Counted from the stretch's first letter, positions 42,931 through 52,534 are shown. The stretch is 64,000 bases of DNA from Hyphomonas sp. CY54-11-8 (GCF_000682735.1 NZ_AWFD01000004.1:1-64000), one strand, 5' to 3'. A program made the numbers and translations. The notes: generated by a model not told the origin, from the letters alone.

Positions 42931-44028
42931 TTGTCATCGAAGACGGTCGTACAGGACAATCGATATTTGAACCACACATCATCAGGTAAGGCGCAACCAG
43001 AATTGAGTGAGACGCGGTCAGTCATTGCATCCTGGCTCATACAGATTGTGGCCATATTGGACGAATTTGACTTTTCCATTGATGTACCAGATCTACTGCG
43101 GCGTGCGGAAGTTGATCCTGATATTCTCCAGGACCCGAATGCCAGGGTGCGGTCTAGACGATTCAGTCGCTTCATTGAGCTCATCGTAGAGGCGACAGGT
43201 GATGAGACGATCGGGCTGAAGCTGGCCGAGCGAAATACGCCCGGCTCAATGCATGCGCTTGGGTATTCATTGTTCTCAAGCCGAACGCTGGAAACATTCT
43301 TCCACCGGTTTGATCGTTTTTTCAGGCTAATTTCTCATTCTGCTGAGACAAGGTCTGAAATCAGGAAGGGGTGCCTCATTCATTCCATTGAACTCAAGGA
43401 AGACGTGCCGCCGGTCCGCCAGGATGTTTTTTTGGCGACGGTGCTTCGCTTCGTCAGAATGGTTTACCGAGCGGACTATTCTCCTGTTTTGGTAAGAATG
43501 CGTCGTCCGAAACCTGGTAAGGTCGCGATGGATGAATTTGATGCCTTTTTCTGTTGTCCGATCGAATATGGTCACGACAGTCTAGAGCTGCATGTGGCCG
43601 AGAAGGACTATACGCGCGTGCTGCGCGGCGCGAATTCCGACATTGTTCGAAGGAATGACCAGATTGCGATGGAATACATTGCCCGGTTCGATGAACAACA
43701 AATTATTCCGCGGATCCGGGCGGCGATTGTCGAAATGCTACCGGATGGAGCTGTCTCCCTGGAGTCGGTTTCAAGAGAGCTAAATACAAGTAACCGAAGT
43801 CTTCAGCGCCAATTACAGGATGAGGGCACAACCTTCAACACCGTGCTCGACGATGTTCGCCAGCATCTCGCTATCGGCTATTTGCGGACAGGTCGTCGGT
43901 CCATCAAGGAGATATCGTATCTGTTGGGATACAAGGACCCCAGCAATTTCTCCCGTGCGTTTCGCCGGTTAACGGGGCAGTCCCCGCAGGAATTCCTCGA
44001 GAATGAGCGCCAGCTGGACGATAGCTGA
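42931..44028 (+). CDS. AraC-family regulator of the catabolic cluster
   Basis: The 365-residue protein has an N-terminal AraC ligand/dimer domain of the OruR type (LLRRAEVDPDILQDPNARVR, FFHRFDRFFRLIS). Its C-terminal AraC helix-turn-helix pair is at about 260-360 (VSLESVSRELNTSNRSLQRQ; YLLGYKDPSNFSRAFRRLTG). The start is uncertain: the frame opens with TTG at 42931, and no better ATG with a ribosome site is seen. It lies inside the catabolic cluster in the same orientation and probably activates it when the substrate or an acyl-CoA is present. Confidence 0.87.
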   Translation: MSSKTVVQDNRYLNHTSSGKAQPELSETRSVIASWLIQIVAILDEFDFSIDVPDLLRRAEVDPDILQDPNARVRSRRFSRFIELIVEATGDETIGLKLAERNTPGSMHALGYSLFSSRTLETFFHRFDRFFRLISHSAETRSEIRKGCLIHSIELKEDVPPVRQDVFLATVLRFVRMVYRADYSPVLVRMRRPKPGKVAMDEFDAFFCCPIEYGHDSLELHVAEKDYTRVLRGANSDIVRRNDQIAMEYIARFDEQQIIPRIRAAIVEMLPDGAVSLESVSRELNTSNRSLQRQLQDEGTTFNTVLDDVRQHLAIGYLRTGRRSIKEISYLLGYKDPSNFSRAFRRLTGQSPQEFLENERQLDDS

Positions 44029-44128
44029 CATCGCTAGAGCTCTGCATTGCCTTGGGCGGCTCGACTGACGACGCTTTGGCGCACGGTGACATGCGTCTGA
44101 TGTTCAATAAGTTTTCTGGCCCGATAAA

Positions 44129-44983
44129 GTGAAGCCTCATCTGGAACGGGCCAAGTTTTGGAGCGAACGCGGCCCAATGCTTGGAATTGGACAATTGTCG
44201 TTTGAAACCCTGAAATTTGAGGCGGAAGATTCGTGTGCACGAATTACCCTGACGCGTCCGGGCAGCATGAATGCACTGTCCGCTCTAATGGTGAATGAAC
44301 TTGCGCAATGTGTGAAAGATGTTGCCGAGCGCGATGAGATTCGAGTGCTGACTATCACTGGGAGCGGGCGCGCCTTTTGCTGCGGTGCTGACCTGAAGGG
44401 CGTTTTGGGGGAAGTTCAGGCTGGTGACAATACCGGGTTTCTTGGCTTCCTTCGCGACATTCAGAACGTGTTTTTGGCTATTCGTGCTTTGCCGAAGCCG
44501 ACAATTGCAGCGCTCAATGGATTGACTTTGGCCGGCGGACTGGAGCTAGCCATGACCTGCGATGTCGTGATGGCGGCGCGCAGTGCGCGGCTGGGCGACG
44601 CCCATTCCAATTTTGGTGTTCTGCCGGGCGGCGGGGGATCTCTCTTGCCGAGGTATGTTGGCGAAAAGAAAGCGAATTATCTCCTATTCTCCGGCGATCA
44701 TTGGTCGGCGGAAGCGTTTCGTGAAGCCGGATTTGTAAGCCAAGTTGTTGAGGATGACGACTTGTCATCGGTTGCAGAGGCGCTTGCTGCAAAGCTGGCG
44801 GAGAAAAGCCCGCTTGTACTTCAGCGTATGAAGGAGATGGTTGCCGGAAGCGCACACTTGTCCGCGCGCGAAGCCATCGCGTTGGAAATGCGCCATCTCG
44901 AAGCGCATGCAAAATCCGCTGACTTCCTCGAAGGGCTTTCAGCCTTCAGTGAGAAACGAACACCGAAATATTCAGGCCAGTAG
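44129..44983 (+). CDS. Enoyl-CoA hydratase/isomerase-family protein
   Basis: The crotonase-fold protein has up to 284 residues; an in-frame ATG at 44177 gives 268 and may be the true start. It has the oxyanion-hole segments GSGRAFCCGADLKG and LTLAGGLELAMTCD, the latter holding the first catalytic Glu of hydratases. The second position, normally Glu in a PEI-like motif, reads DAHSNFGVLPGGGG here, so a His or Ser stands there. It may therefore be an atypical hydratase, an isomerase or a hydrolase. In this cluster it is the only candidate for the hydration step. Confidence 0.82.
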   Translation: MKPHLERAKFWSERGPMLGIGQLSFETLKFEAEDSCARITLTRPGSMNALSALMVNELAQCVKDVAERDEIRVLTITGSGRAFCCGADLKGVLGEVQAGDNTGFLGFLRDIQNVFLAIRALPKPTIAALNGLTLAGGLELAMTCDVVMAARSARLGDAHSNFGVLPGGGGSLLPRYVGEKKANYLLFSGDHWSAEAFREAGFVSQVVEDDDLSSVAEALAAKLAEKSPLVLQRMKEMVAGSAHLSAREAIALEMRHLEAHAKSADFLEGLSAFSEKRTPKYSGQ

Positions 44984-45010
44984 CGGCCATCTGTAGATGG
45001 GGAGAGAGTC

Positions 45011-46267
45011 TTGTCGGATAGTAAGATTTATATTGTAGGCGTCGGCATGACGCATTTCGGGCGGCATCTGGAAGCAAGTATTTCTGAATTGCTGGACACC
45101 GCCATTTTGCGTGCGGCGGATGATGCAGGCTGCACCAAGGCCGCCGTGGAGGCAGTTTACCATTCCAGTGCGACCCAAGGGTTCTTGCAGGGACAAACCT
45201 TTGTTCCTGGCCAGGTTGCGCTCAGCAAGATCGGGCTGACAGGTATTCCCGCATTCAATATTGAAAACGCCTGTGCGTCCAGTTCATCCTCCTTTCACCT
45301 TGCTGTTCAGGCGCTTAAGGCTGGTATGCAGGACGTTGTCCTGGCGGCGGGTGTCGAGAAAATGAACGTGCCTGACAAGGCGAGGATGTTCGCTGTGTTC
45401 GATGGCGGTTGGGATGTTGAGACACCTGAGGAGAATGCCAAAAGGCTTCTCCAGTTGGGCGAAGGTGTTGCCGAACCGGAGGGATCGGAATCTGAACGCC
45501 CTTATAGCGTATTCATGAAAATCTACGCAGCGTTCGGCCGGAACCATATGAAGCGCTATGGCACGACTCAGCGCCAGATTGCTGCGATAGCCGCGAAAAA
45601 TCATCAGCATTCAGAGCATAATGAGTATTCGCAATACCGTCAGCCTTACACGATTGATGAAATTCTTTCAGCACCTCCCATCACTTACCCTTTGACGCTG
45701 CCAATGTGCTCACCGATCTCGGATGGTGCTGCAGCGGTCATCCTTTGCAATGAGGAAGGCTTGAGGAAGATTGGTGCCACTACGTCACGAGCCGTCCAGG
45801 TCATGGCCAGCGCCGTTGCAAGTGGAAACCCCGCGCGCAGCGCCGATGCACCGGAACGCCATGTTGCGCGAATTGCCGCTGAGAGGGCGTATGAAATGGC
45901 CTGCCTTTCACCAGAAGACATGGACGTTGCCGAGGTGCACGATGCAACCGCGATTGGTGAGTTGATGCACGCCGAGAACTTGATGTTAGTTCCGATCGGT
46001 GAAGCAGGCCCGGCAGCGGAACGCGGGGACTTCACGATTGGCGGCTCAATCCCGATCAATCCGTCTGGCGGGCTGGAGTCCAAAGGCCACCCCATCGGCG
46101 CAACCGGGCTGGGGCAAATTCATGAGCTTGTCACCCAATTACGCGGCGAAGCTGGAAAGCGCCAGGTTGATGGTGCCCGACACGCTATCCACGAAAACAG
46201 CGGCGGCCTAATTGGCATTGAGGAGGGTGTTGCTGTGGTCAACATTTTCAAGAGGGCAAATGCATGA
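45011..46267 (+). CDS. SCP2-type thiolase-family protein
   Basis: The 418-residue protein belongs to the SCP-x/SCP2 thiolase group. The nucleophile Cys lies in IENACASSSSSFHLA, with VAEVHDATAIGELM and the GGLESKGHPIGATGL His motif later. SCP2-type thiolases cleave 2-methyl-branched and sterol side-chain 3-oxoacyl-CoAs, which fits the racemase and HSD10-like enzyme in the same cluster. The TTG start is supported by GGAGAG at 45001. Its stop overlaps the acyl-CoA dehydrogenase start (ATGA). Confidence 0.85.
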   Translation: MSDSKIYIVGVGMTHFGRHLEASISELLDTAILRAADDAGCTKAAVEAVYHSSATQGFLQGQTFVPGQVALSKIGLTGIPAFNIENACASSSSSFHLAVQALKAGMQDVVLAAGVEKMNVPDKARMFAVFDGGWDVETPEENAKRLLQLGEGVAEPEGSESERPYSVFMKIYAAFGRNHMKRYGTTQRQIAAIAAKNHQHSEHNEYSQYRQPYTIDEILSAPPITYPLTLPMCSPISDGAAAVILCNEEGLRKIGATTSRAVQVMASAVASGNPARSADAPERHVARIAAERAYEMACLSPEDMDVAEVHDATAIGELMHAENLMLVPIGEAGPAAERGDFTIGGSIPINPSGGLESKGHPIGATGLGQIHELVTQLRGEAGKRQVDGARHAIHENSGGLIGIEEGVAVVNIFKRANA

Positions 46268-47421
46268 TTGGGGGATTAGATATTTTCTTTGACAAGGCTG
46301 AGCTCGCCGCAATCGAAAGCCTGCGTCGCTATCTTGATGAGCAGCTGGAGCCGGAACTGGCTGCGCATGGGGAAGACTTCGTTCCAAAGGACAAAATGCA
46401 AAGCTGGACGCAAAAGCTGGCAGAATTTGGTCTCGTCAACGCCCCACAGCCGGAATCTGCCGGCGGGCTGGGGTTGTCCTGGAAGCTGCACGTTCAACTA
46501 ATTGAAGAGCTTGCCTATAGTTCGGGAGACTTGGCGATAGCCGCACTTGTTAATGGCAGCGCAGCGTCGATGCTGGTCAAACTCGCGCCGGAGCACATCA
46601 AGACACGTTACCTGCCTAGATTGTTGGCGGGGGAACTTTTTGCGTCTGTCGGCATTTCCGAGCCGGATGTCGGTTCGGATGTCGCGGCGGCGAAAACCAG
46701 GGCTGTGCGAGATGGTGACCATTGGGTGATTTCTGGTGAGAAAACATGGATCACCAATGGTGAGTACTCAGATTTTTTCATCTGCACCTGCCGAACTGGC
46801 GAGAACGAACTGACCCATATCCTGCTCGATCGCAATGAGCATCCTTATGAAGTCCGCGGTATTCCAAAGATCGCGCTCAATCGACAATCAACATCACAGG
46901 TTTTTCTCGATGATGTGCGCGTTCCGGTCGAGAATACTATCGGTGAAATAGGCTCGGGTCTGAAGAACACGCTCACCCTGTTCGAACGCGCGCGAGTTCA
47001 CGTCGGGTCGTGGGGCTATGGCATGGCGCGGCGCGCGCTTGATGAGTCAATAAAATATGCAATCGACCGTTCGCAGCATGGCAAACCAATTGCCGGCCAC
47101 CAGCTCATTGCAGAAAAGTTAGCTGTAATGGCCACAGAGATCGATGCAGCGCGCCTGTTGTCTTTGCGCGCAGCGGGCATGATTGACGCCGGACAGCGCT
47201 GCGACAAGGAGTGCGCAATGGCAAAATGGTACGGTACCGAAATCGCTGTCAGTGCAACGCGCCAGGCAGTACAGATTCACGGCGGTAATGGCGTCACGAA
47301 GGAGTTCATTGTCGAGCGCCTCGCCCGCGAAGCGATGATCGCACCCATTCCGGATGGAACGACGGAGATCCAGAAACTCCTTATCGGGCGGAGCCTGACG
47401 GGCGTCTCGGCGTTCAGGTGA
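46264..47421 (+). CDS. Acyl-CoA dehydrogenase
   Basis: The 385-residue FAD enzyme has an N-terminal helical domain, the flavin-binding ISEPDVGSDVAAAKTRAV and VISGEKTWITNG, and the QAVQIHGGNGVTKEF segment. The position of the catalytic Glu in the common EGT motif reads IPDGTTEIQ, that is Asp, so the base is Asp or lies elsewhere as in isovaleryl-type members. It should oxidise the acyl-CoA to the 2-enoyl-CoA and pass electrons to ETF, not encoded here. It is coupled to the thiolase by a 4-bp overlap. Confidence 0.88.
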   Translation: MIGGLDIFFDKAELAAIESLRRYLDEQLEPELAAHGEDFVPKDKMQSWTQKLAEFGLVNAPQPESAGGLGLSWKLHVQLIEELAYSSGDLAIAALVNGSAASMLVKLAPEHIKTRYLPRLLAGELFASVGISEPDVGSDVAAAKTRAVRDGDHWVISGEKTWITNGEYSDFFICTCRTGENELTHILLDRNEHPYEVRGIPKIALNRQSTSQVFLDDVRVPVENTIGEIGSGLKNTLTLFERARVHVGSWGYGMARRALDESIKYAIDRSQHGKPIAGHQLIAEKLAVMATEIDAARLLSLRAAGMIDAGQRCDKECAMAKWYGTEIAVSATRQAVQIHGGNGVTKEFIVERLAREAMIAPIPDGTTEIQKLLIGRSLTGVSAFR

Positions 47422-47427
47422 CGTCCC

Positions 47428-48534
47428 GTGTCTAAAGGACCTCTGCAGGGCATTCGGATTGTCGAAATCGAGGGCATTGGGCCGGCGCCCTTTTGTGGCA
47501 TGCATCTGGCCGATCTGGGCGCGGATGTCGTTCTCATAGAGCGAAAGACCAAGGGCTCCGATCCGGGATCGACTTTGCCTGTCGGCATTCTGAAAAGAGG
47601 CAAGCGCTCGATCGCTCTGGACCTGAAAGACTCTGAAGACCGCGCGGTCGCGCTGGATCTGATTGCGACGGCGGACGCCCTGATCGAGGGCATGCGGCCG
47701 GGAGTGATGGAACGCCTGGGCCTTGGTCCGGAAGTTTGTCTGGGGCGGAACCCACAGCTTGTCTTTGGTCGCATGACGGGCTGGGGGCAGGCGGGACCGC
47801 TCGCCCAGGCGGCTGGACATGATATCAATTATGTATCCGTCAGTTCAGCTGCCTGGTTTGCAAGCCCAACTGGAACGCGATCACTGCCGCCACCAGGCTT
47901 GATCGGGGACATTGGCGGCGGTGCGAACTATCTGACGATTGGCATTCTCGCGGGCATTCTAAAGGCCAGGGCCACCGGTGAGGGCGATGTGATTGATGCA
48001 GCGATTGTCGATGGGTCGGCGCATATGATGAACCTCATCTTCGATTTGCTGCCCAGCGGCATGATGCAAGCCGAGCGCGGGCGCGGCTTTCTGGATGATT
48101 CCCCTTGGTACAGTTCCTATCGCTGTGCAGACGGGCGTGACATCACGCTTGGCGCGCTAGAACCGAAATTTTACGCAGAACTTCTACAGCGCCTCGGTCT
48201 TGCAGGCGATCCCGACTTCGAAGACCAGTATGATCGTGATAGCTGGTCGAAGCAGTCAGAGAAGTTTCGTGCTCTTTTCGCAACCGAACCATCTGCATAC
48301 TGGCAAGACTTACTAGAGGGGACCGATGCATGCTTTGGCCTTGTGGAAAGTCCGATCAGTGCACCTTTGCACCCTCATAATCTGGCGCGCGGAATCTTTG
48401 AAAACAGCCAGGGTTATGTTCAGGCTGTTCCGGCCCCGCGTTTCCAATCGAACGTGCAGGCAATCCCCGGTCCAGCACCTGAGCATGGTCAGCACCAGCA
48501 AGAGCTGCTCAAGGAGTTGAAAACCCGCAACTAG
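47428..48534 (+). CDS. Alpha-methylacyl-CoA racemase
   Basis: The 368-residue CaiB/BaiF-family protein has the racemase-type opening GIRIVEIEGIGPAPFCGMHL. It has the expected catalytic pair: His131 in AAGHDINYVS and Asp161 in LIGDIGGGANY, 30 residues apart as in known racemases. The enzyme inverts the C2 methyl centre of 2-methylacyl-CoA so that (2S)-specific dehydrogenation can follow. It is the strongest hint that the substrate chain is methyl-branched. The GTG start follows the dehydrogenase stop by 6 bp. Confidence 0.9.
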   Translation: MSKGPLQGIRIVEIEGIGPAPFCGMHLADLGADVVLIERKTKGSDPGSTLPVGILKRGKRSIALDLKDSEDRAVALDLIATADALIEGMRPGVMERLGLGPEVCLGRNPQLVFGRMTGWGQAGPLAQAAGHDINYVSVSSAAWFASPTGTRSLPPPGLIGDIGGGANYLTIGILAGILKARATGEGDVIDAAIVDGSAHMMNLIFDLLPSGMMQAERGRGFLDDSPWYSSYRCADGRDITLGALEPKFYAELLQRLGLAGDPDFEDQYDRDSWSKQSEKFRALFATEPSAYWQDLLEGTDACFGLVESPISAPLHPHNLARGIFENSQGYVQAVPAPRFQSNVQAIPGPAPEHGQHQQELLKELKTRN

Positions 48535-48692
48535 ATCCGTTGCAAGTAGGTGTCCCAGGCTTTGTCGCTGGCACAAAATGACGGAACATTGGCGTTGCGC
48601 GGGGCTTGAGAAACTTCGCCGTTCCAGTGCAATCTTGCTTGGTATGAGAAAAAATCCAGAACCTCATCCACTGGGGTGTCCGGGAGGACAAA

Positions 48693-50858
48693 ATGAACGG
48701 CAAAAAAATGCCCGCCACAGCGCTGAAAGTCATTCTGACGGGTGCTACGATCGGTCTTCTGGCTGCCTGTGGAGGGGCGGTCGACTCTGGCGACGCTTCC
48801 ACACAAGCCTCCCAGGGGATCAATGAGGAACGTTTGCTCAATGCTGCAGGCGAACCACATAACTGGCTTACTCATGGTGGCACGTTTTCAGAAACGCGGT
48901 TTAGCGCGCTTGACGCCATTAATCTGGAAACAATCGACCAGCTGGATCTTGCCTGGGCGGCACCGCTTGGCAGCTATCGTGGCGTAGAGGCAACCCCGAT
49001 CATTGTTGATGGTGTCATGTACACTACGGGTTCGTGGAGCGAAGTGCTGGCGCTTAATGCTGCCACAGGAGAAATTCTTTGGCGCTACGATCCGGAGGTT
49101 CCCCGATCAAAGGGCGCACATGCTTGTTGCGATGTCGTCAATCGCGGCGTGGCTGTCTATAACGACAAGGTCATATTCGGGTCGCTGGATGGTCGTCTGA
49201 TCGCTCTTGATTCAAAGTCAGGCGAACAGATCTGGGAGACCCGTACTGTACCGCTCGAAGAACCCTATACGATCACAGGGGCGCCTCGCATTGTGAAAGG
49301 CAAGGTCATCATCGGAAATGGCGGTGGTGAGTTCGGCGTTCGCGGATTTGTTGCAGCGTATGATGCTGAAACAGGTGAACAGGCCTGGAAGTTCTACACT
49401 GTGCCGGGAAATCCGGATGATGGATTCGAAAACGAAGCCATCGAGATGGCCGCTGAGACCTGGACAGGCGAATGGTGGAAGCTGGGCGGTGGCGGGACTG
49501 TCTGGGACAGCATGGCATTCGATCCTGAACTGGACCTACTCTATATCGGCGTTGGAAACGGCTCGCCCTGGAATCAGAAAGTACGAAGCCCGGACGGCGG
49601 CGACAATCTGTTCCTGTCATCAATCGTCGCGTTACGTCCAGACACAGGAGAATATGTCTGGCACTATCAGACGACGCCGGGCGAAACTTGGGACTACACA
49701 GCTACGCAGAATATCATTCTAGCTGATCTTGAGATCGAGGGAGAGCTTCGTAAGGTGCTGATGCAAGCGCCGAAAAACGGCTTCTTTTATGTCATCGACC
49801 GAATAAGCGGCGAACTTATTTCCGCAGAGCCATTTGTTCCCGTTAACTGGGCCACACATATCGATATGGAGACCGGGCGTCCTGTTGAAAACCCCGAGGC
49901 GCGCTATCTGTCTGGTGGACCTGCGCTCGTCAAACCCAGCCCATTTGGTGCCCACAACTGGCACCCCATGTCATTCAATCCGGAAACAGGGCTGGTATAT
50001 ATTCCCGCACAAGATGTTCCTTTCCTCTATTCCGATCAGATCGAGGGCGAGATTGCCCGCTTTGACCGAGACGCATTCAATATCGGTGTCAGCCTGACAG
50101 ACGCATTACCGGAAACAGAAGAAGCACGTCGCACACTTCTGCGCCAACTTGTCCAAGCACATCTTGCTGCCTGGGATCCGGTAGCTCAGAAAGAAGTCTG
50201 GCGTGTTCAGCATGAGCGAATGTGGAATGGAGGTACGCTGACAACGTCTGGAGATCTGGTATTCCAAGGCACGACGAGCGGCGTTTTCAATGCTTACAAC
50301 GCCAAAACAGGCGAAGAACTGTGGTCGTATCCGGTTGGTGTCGCAATGGTCGGTGGACCTGTGGCGTATGAGGTCAATGGCGAGCAGTATGTTGCTGTAT
50401 CAGCTGGTTGGGGCAGTGGTGCCAATTTGCTCGCCGGCTTCTATGTCGGGCAGACAGGAGGCCCGGTTGAAGGCCATGTACTTGCCTTCAAACTTGGCGG
50501 AGAGGGCGAGCTAAACGTCGCCGCGCTTCCGCAGAAGGCAACGCCTGAGCCAGCGCGACAGCCGCATTCGGCTGAAGCGGTTGTACGGGGCACAGACCTC
50601 TACGGTCGATTCTGCGGTGTCTGCCATGGCGGCGCGGCCATTTCGTCCGGAACGCTCCCCGATCTGAGGCAGTCAGCGACTCTCGGGATAGACACTTTTG
50701 ATGCTTTCCTCCTTCAAGGGGCCGGCGAAGCGATTGGCATGCCCAACTTCGCCGGCCGCCTAAGCCAACAGGAAGTCGATGATATTGAGGATTTCATCCT
50801 CTCTCGAGCCTGGATGGCGTTTCAAGACGAGCAACAGTCGACGTCTCAAGCTGAATAG
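48693..50858 (+). CDS. PQQ-dependent quinohaemoprotein alcohol dehydrogenase (lipoprotein)
   Basis: The 721-residue secreted enzyme has a lipoprotein-type signal (ILTGATIGLLAACGG), then the eight-bladed PQQ propeller (LNAATGEILWRYDPE, LIALDSKSGEQIWET). The vicinal cysteines are in GAHACCDVVNRG. The calcium/PQQ Asn lies in VGNGSPWN and the catalytic Asp in TPGETWDYTA. A C-terminal cytochrome c domain has CGVCHG near residue 640. This is the type II (quinohaemoprotein) plan. It should oxidise a primary alcohol in the periplasm and pass electrons through haem c. No PQQ synthesis genes lie in the window. Confidence 0.92.
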   Translation: MNGKKMPATALKVILTGATIGLLAACGGAVDSGDASTQASQGINEERLLNAAGEPHNWLTHGGTFSETRFSALDAINLETIDQLDLAWAAPLGSYRGVEATPIIVDGVMYTTGSWSEVLALNAATGEILWRYDPEVPRSKGAHACCDVVNRGVAVYNDKVIFGSLDGRLIALDSKSGEQIWETRTVPLEEPYTITGAPRIVKGKVIIGNGGGEFGVRGFVAAYDAETGEQAWKFYTVPGNPDDGFENEAIEMAAETWTGEWWKLGGGGTVWDSMAFDPELDLLYIGVGNGSPWNQKVRSPDGGDNLFLSSIVALRPDTGEYVWHYQTTPGETWDYTATQNIILADLEIEGELRKVLMQAPKNGFFYVIDRISGELISAEPFVPVNWATHIDMETGRPVENPEARYLSGGPALVKPSPFGAHNWHPMSFNPETGLVYIPAQDVPFLYSDQIEGEIARFDRDAFNIGVSLTDALPETEEARRTLLRQLVQAHLAAWDPVAQKEVWRVQHERMWNGGTLTTSGDLVFQGTTSGVFNAYNAKTGEELWSYPVGVAMVGGPVAYEVNGEQYVAVSAGWGSGANLLAGFYVGQTGGPVEGHVLAFKLGGEGELNVAALPQKATPEPARQPHSAEAVVRGTDLYGRFCGVCHGGAAISSGTLPDLRQSATLGIDTFDAFLLQGAGEAIGMPNFAGRLSQQEVDDIEDFILSRAWMAFQDEQQSTSQAE

Positions 50859-50911
50859 TATTCTGACAATTCGCTAAACCAGTACAAATCTGTCACTCTG
50901 GGAGACAACAA

Positions 50912-52534
50912 ATGAAACCTCATATCGCTGCTGCTGCAGTCGCAATCGTAGCCGTGCTTGGTGCATGCTCCACTATCCCAGTCTTTGATGCGTCGGGTCC
51001 GGAGTTTCCTCCAATGAACCCAAATCTGGTGGACAGCGAGCTTGCCACCACGCATTTTAATCCGGCTCAACAGGATTCCCTTCCGTTTGCTGGGCCGGTC
51101 GGTATTCACGAGATTGATGATGAGGGTATTCAAAGGGTCCCGGCAGGGTTGGTGAACCTCACGCTTATGCAATTACCAACTTATCCTTCAGGTGAGCAGG
51201 TGGCCATCTCCGCCAACAATAATCGTATCTCCAAAATCCTGATTAGCGATGGCAAGTTTCAACTGATCAATGCTCTGCCTGTGGAAGGTCAACCCTTCAT
51301 GTCTGTCGAGGATGCTGAACGTATCGCCGTCGAAATGGATAGTACGGCCTCAGAAGCTGAACTGCTTGGCTATCTCAATCGGAACTATCCACGTTATGTT
51401 GAGCGGGTCGTCGCCAGAGCAGCAATCTATAATGTCGTCGACCGCAATGGTGACTTCTACACTGTCGTCAACAACGATGTCGTCGTTTATGGTGATGCCG
51501 AACCCGGCAATCCGCTGTCACCACTGGTGGAAAAGCGCCGCTTTCAGCTGCCGCGCGAATATTTCAATCCAACACTGGAAGACCCTGATGCTGTGTTCGG
51601 ATTGAATCTGACTTATGATGGCATGCTGGCGCTGGTGACGATGGGCGGCGTTGTCGTCATCGTAGACCGAAATTTTGAACAGGCACCGATCATTCATGAG
51701 TTGGCTGACGATGAGCAGGTTACGAACTCGATCGCCATTGATGAGGGTGGTGGCATTTATGTTCTCTCAAATAGGAGGCTCCATAAACTGGTTTGGGACG
51801 GGGAAACACTTCACTCTAGAGGGTATGGCGCGTGGTCATCAGAATACGATTCCTTCACCGGCAAACTTGGCGGCGTGAGTCTCGGCAACGGATCAGGCTC
51901 TACGCCCTCACTTATGGGCTTCGGAGACGAGGAAGACAAACTTGTTGTCATCACGGACGGAGAGTTGATTATGAATGTCGTCGCCTTCTGGCGCGACGAT
52001 ATTCCAGAGGATTTCGTCCAGAAGCCAGGGACCAAATCGCGTCGAATTGCCGACCAGATTCAGGTTAGTTTCGGAAAGTCTGACCTTGAGCGCGCCCAGT
52101 CTGAGCAATCCGTTGCGGTATATGGCTACGGTGCCTTGGTGGTAAACAACACATTGCCATCGCCATTGCCAACAATGCTGGAGAATGTTGTCATGTCTGG
52201 TAGACTACGCAAAGGACCGACGGGTGCTGAAAAGTTTGAATGGGACGTTGAAGCTGACCGCTGGGTGCGTGCCTGGGCAAATCCCACTGTATCGAGCCCA
52301 TCAACCGTCCCCATGATTTCTGGCGGCGCCCAACAGGTCTATGTCAATGGTTTCGTAGACGGAAAATGGGAGGTCACAGGTCTTGATTGGGAGACGGGTG
52401 AAGCCGTTACACGGCTTCGCCTTGGTGATAGCCACATTTACAATGGCGCTTACTCTGTCATTCACCTCCTGCCGGGCGGCGATATCGTTCTTGGAGGATT
52501 GCTGGGCATGATGCGGATATCGGTCGAGCGCTAG
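50912..52534 (+). CDS. Secreted lipoprotein, possible beta-propeller, unknown function
   Basis: The 540-residue protein has a lipoprotein signal (AVAIVAVLGACST, lipobox LGAC). Repeating beta-strand patterns such as YNVVDRNGDFYTVVNNDVVV, YDGMLALVTMGGVVVIVDRN, EGGGIYVLSNRRLHKLVWDG and LGGLLGMMRISVER suggest a propeller. I do not recognise the family. It follows the alcohol dehydrogenase by 53 bp in the same orientation and ends the cluster. It may bind the substrate, serve as a chaperone or electron-transfer partner of the dehydrogenase, or be an enzyme. All roles are guesses. Confidence 0.65.
   Translation: MKPHIAAAAVAIVAVLGACSTIPVFDASGPEFPPMNPNLVDSELATTHFNPAQQDSLPFAGPVGIHEIDDEGIQRVPAGLVNLTLMQLPTYPSGEQVAISANNNRISKILISDGKFQLINALPVEGQPFMSVEDAERIAVEMDSTASEAELLGYLNRNYPRYVERVVARAAIYNVVDRNGDFYTVVNNDVVVYGDAEPGNPLSPLVEKRRFQLPREYFNPTLEDPDAVFGLNLTYDGMLALVTMGGVVVIVDRNFEQAPIIHELADDEQVTNSIAIDEGGGIYVLSNRRLHKLVWDGETLHSRGYGAWSSEYDSFTGKLGGVSLGNGSGSTPSLMGFGDEEDKLVVITDGELIMNVVAFWRDDIPEDFVQKPGTKSRRIADQIQVSFGKSDLERAQSEQSVAVYGYGALVVNNTLPSPLPTMLENVVMSGRLRKGPTGAEKFEWDVEADRWVRAWANPTVSSPSTVPMISGGAQQVYVNGFVDGKWEVTGLDWETGEAVTRLRLGDSHIYNGAYSVIHLLPGGDIVLGGLLGMMRISVER

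Noticed and set aside
36397-44028. Identification of the cluster as a polyethylene-glycol (peg) operon
   Set aside because: The receptor, aldehyde dehydrogenase, ligase and AraC gene types agree, but the flavin dehydrogenase and the transporter of peg operons are missing, while racemase and thiolase are added; kept only as an alternative.
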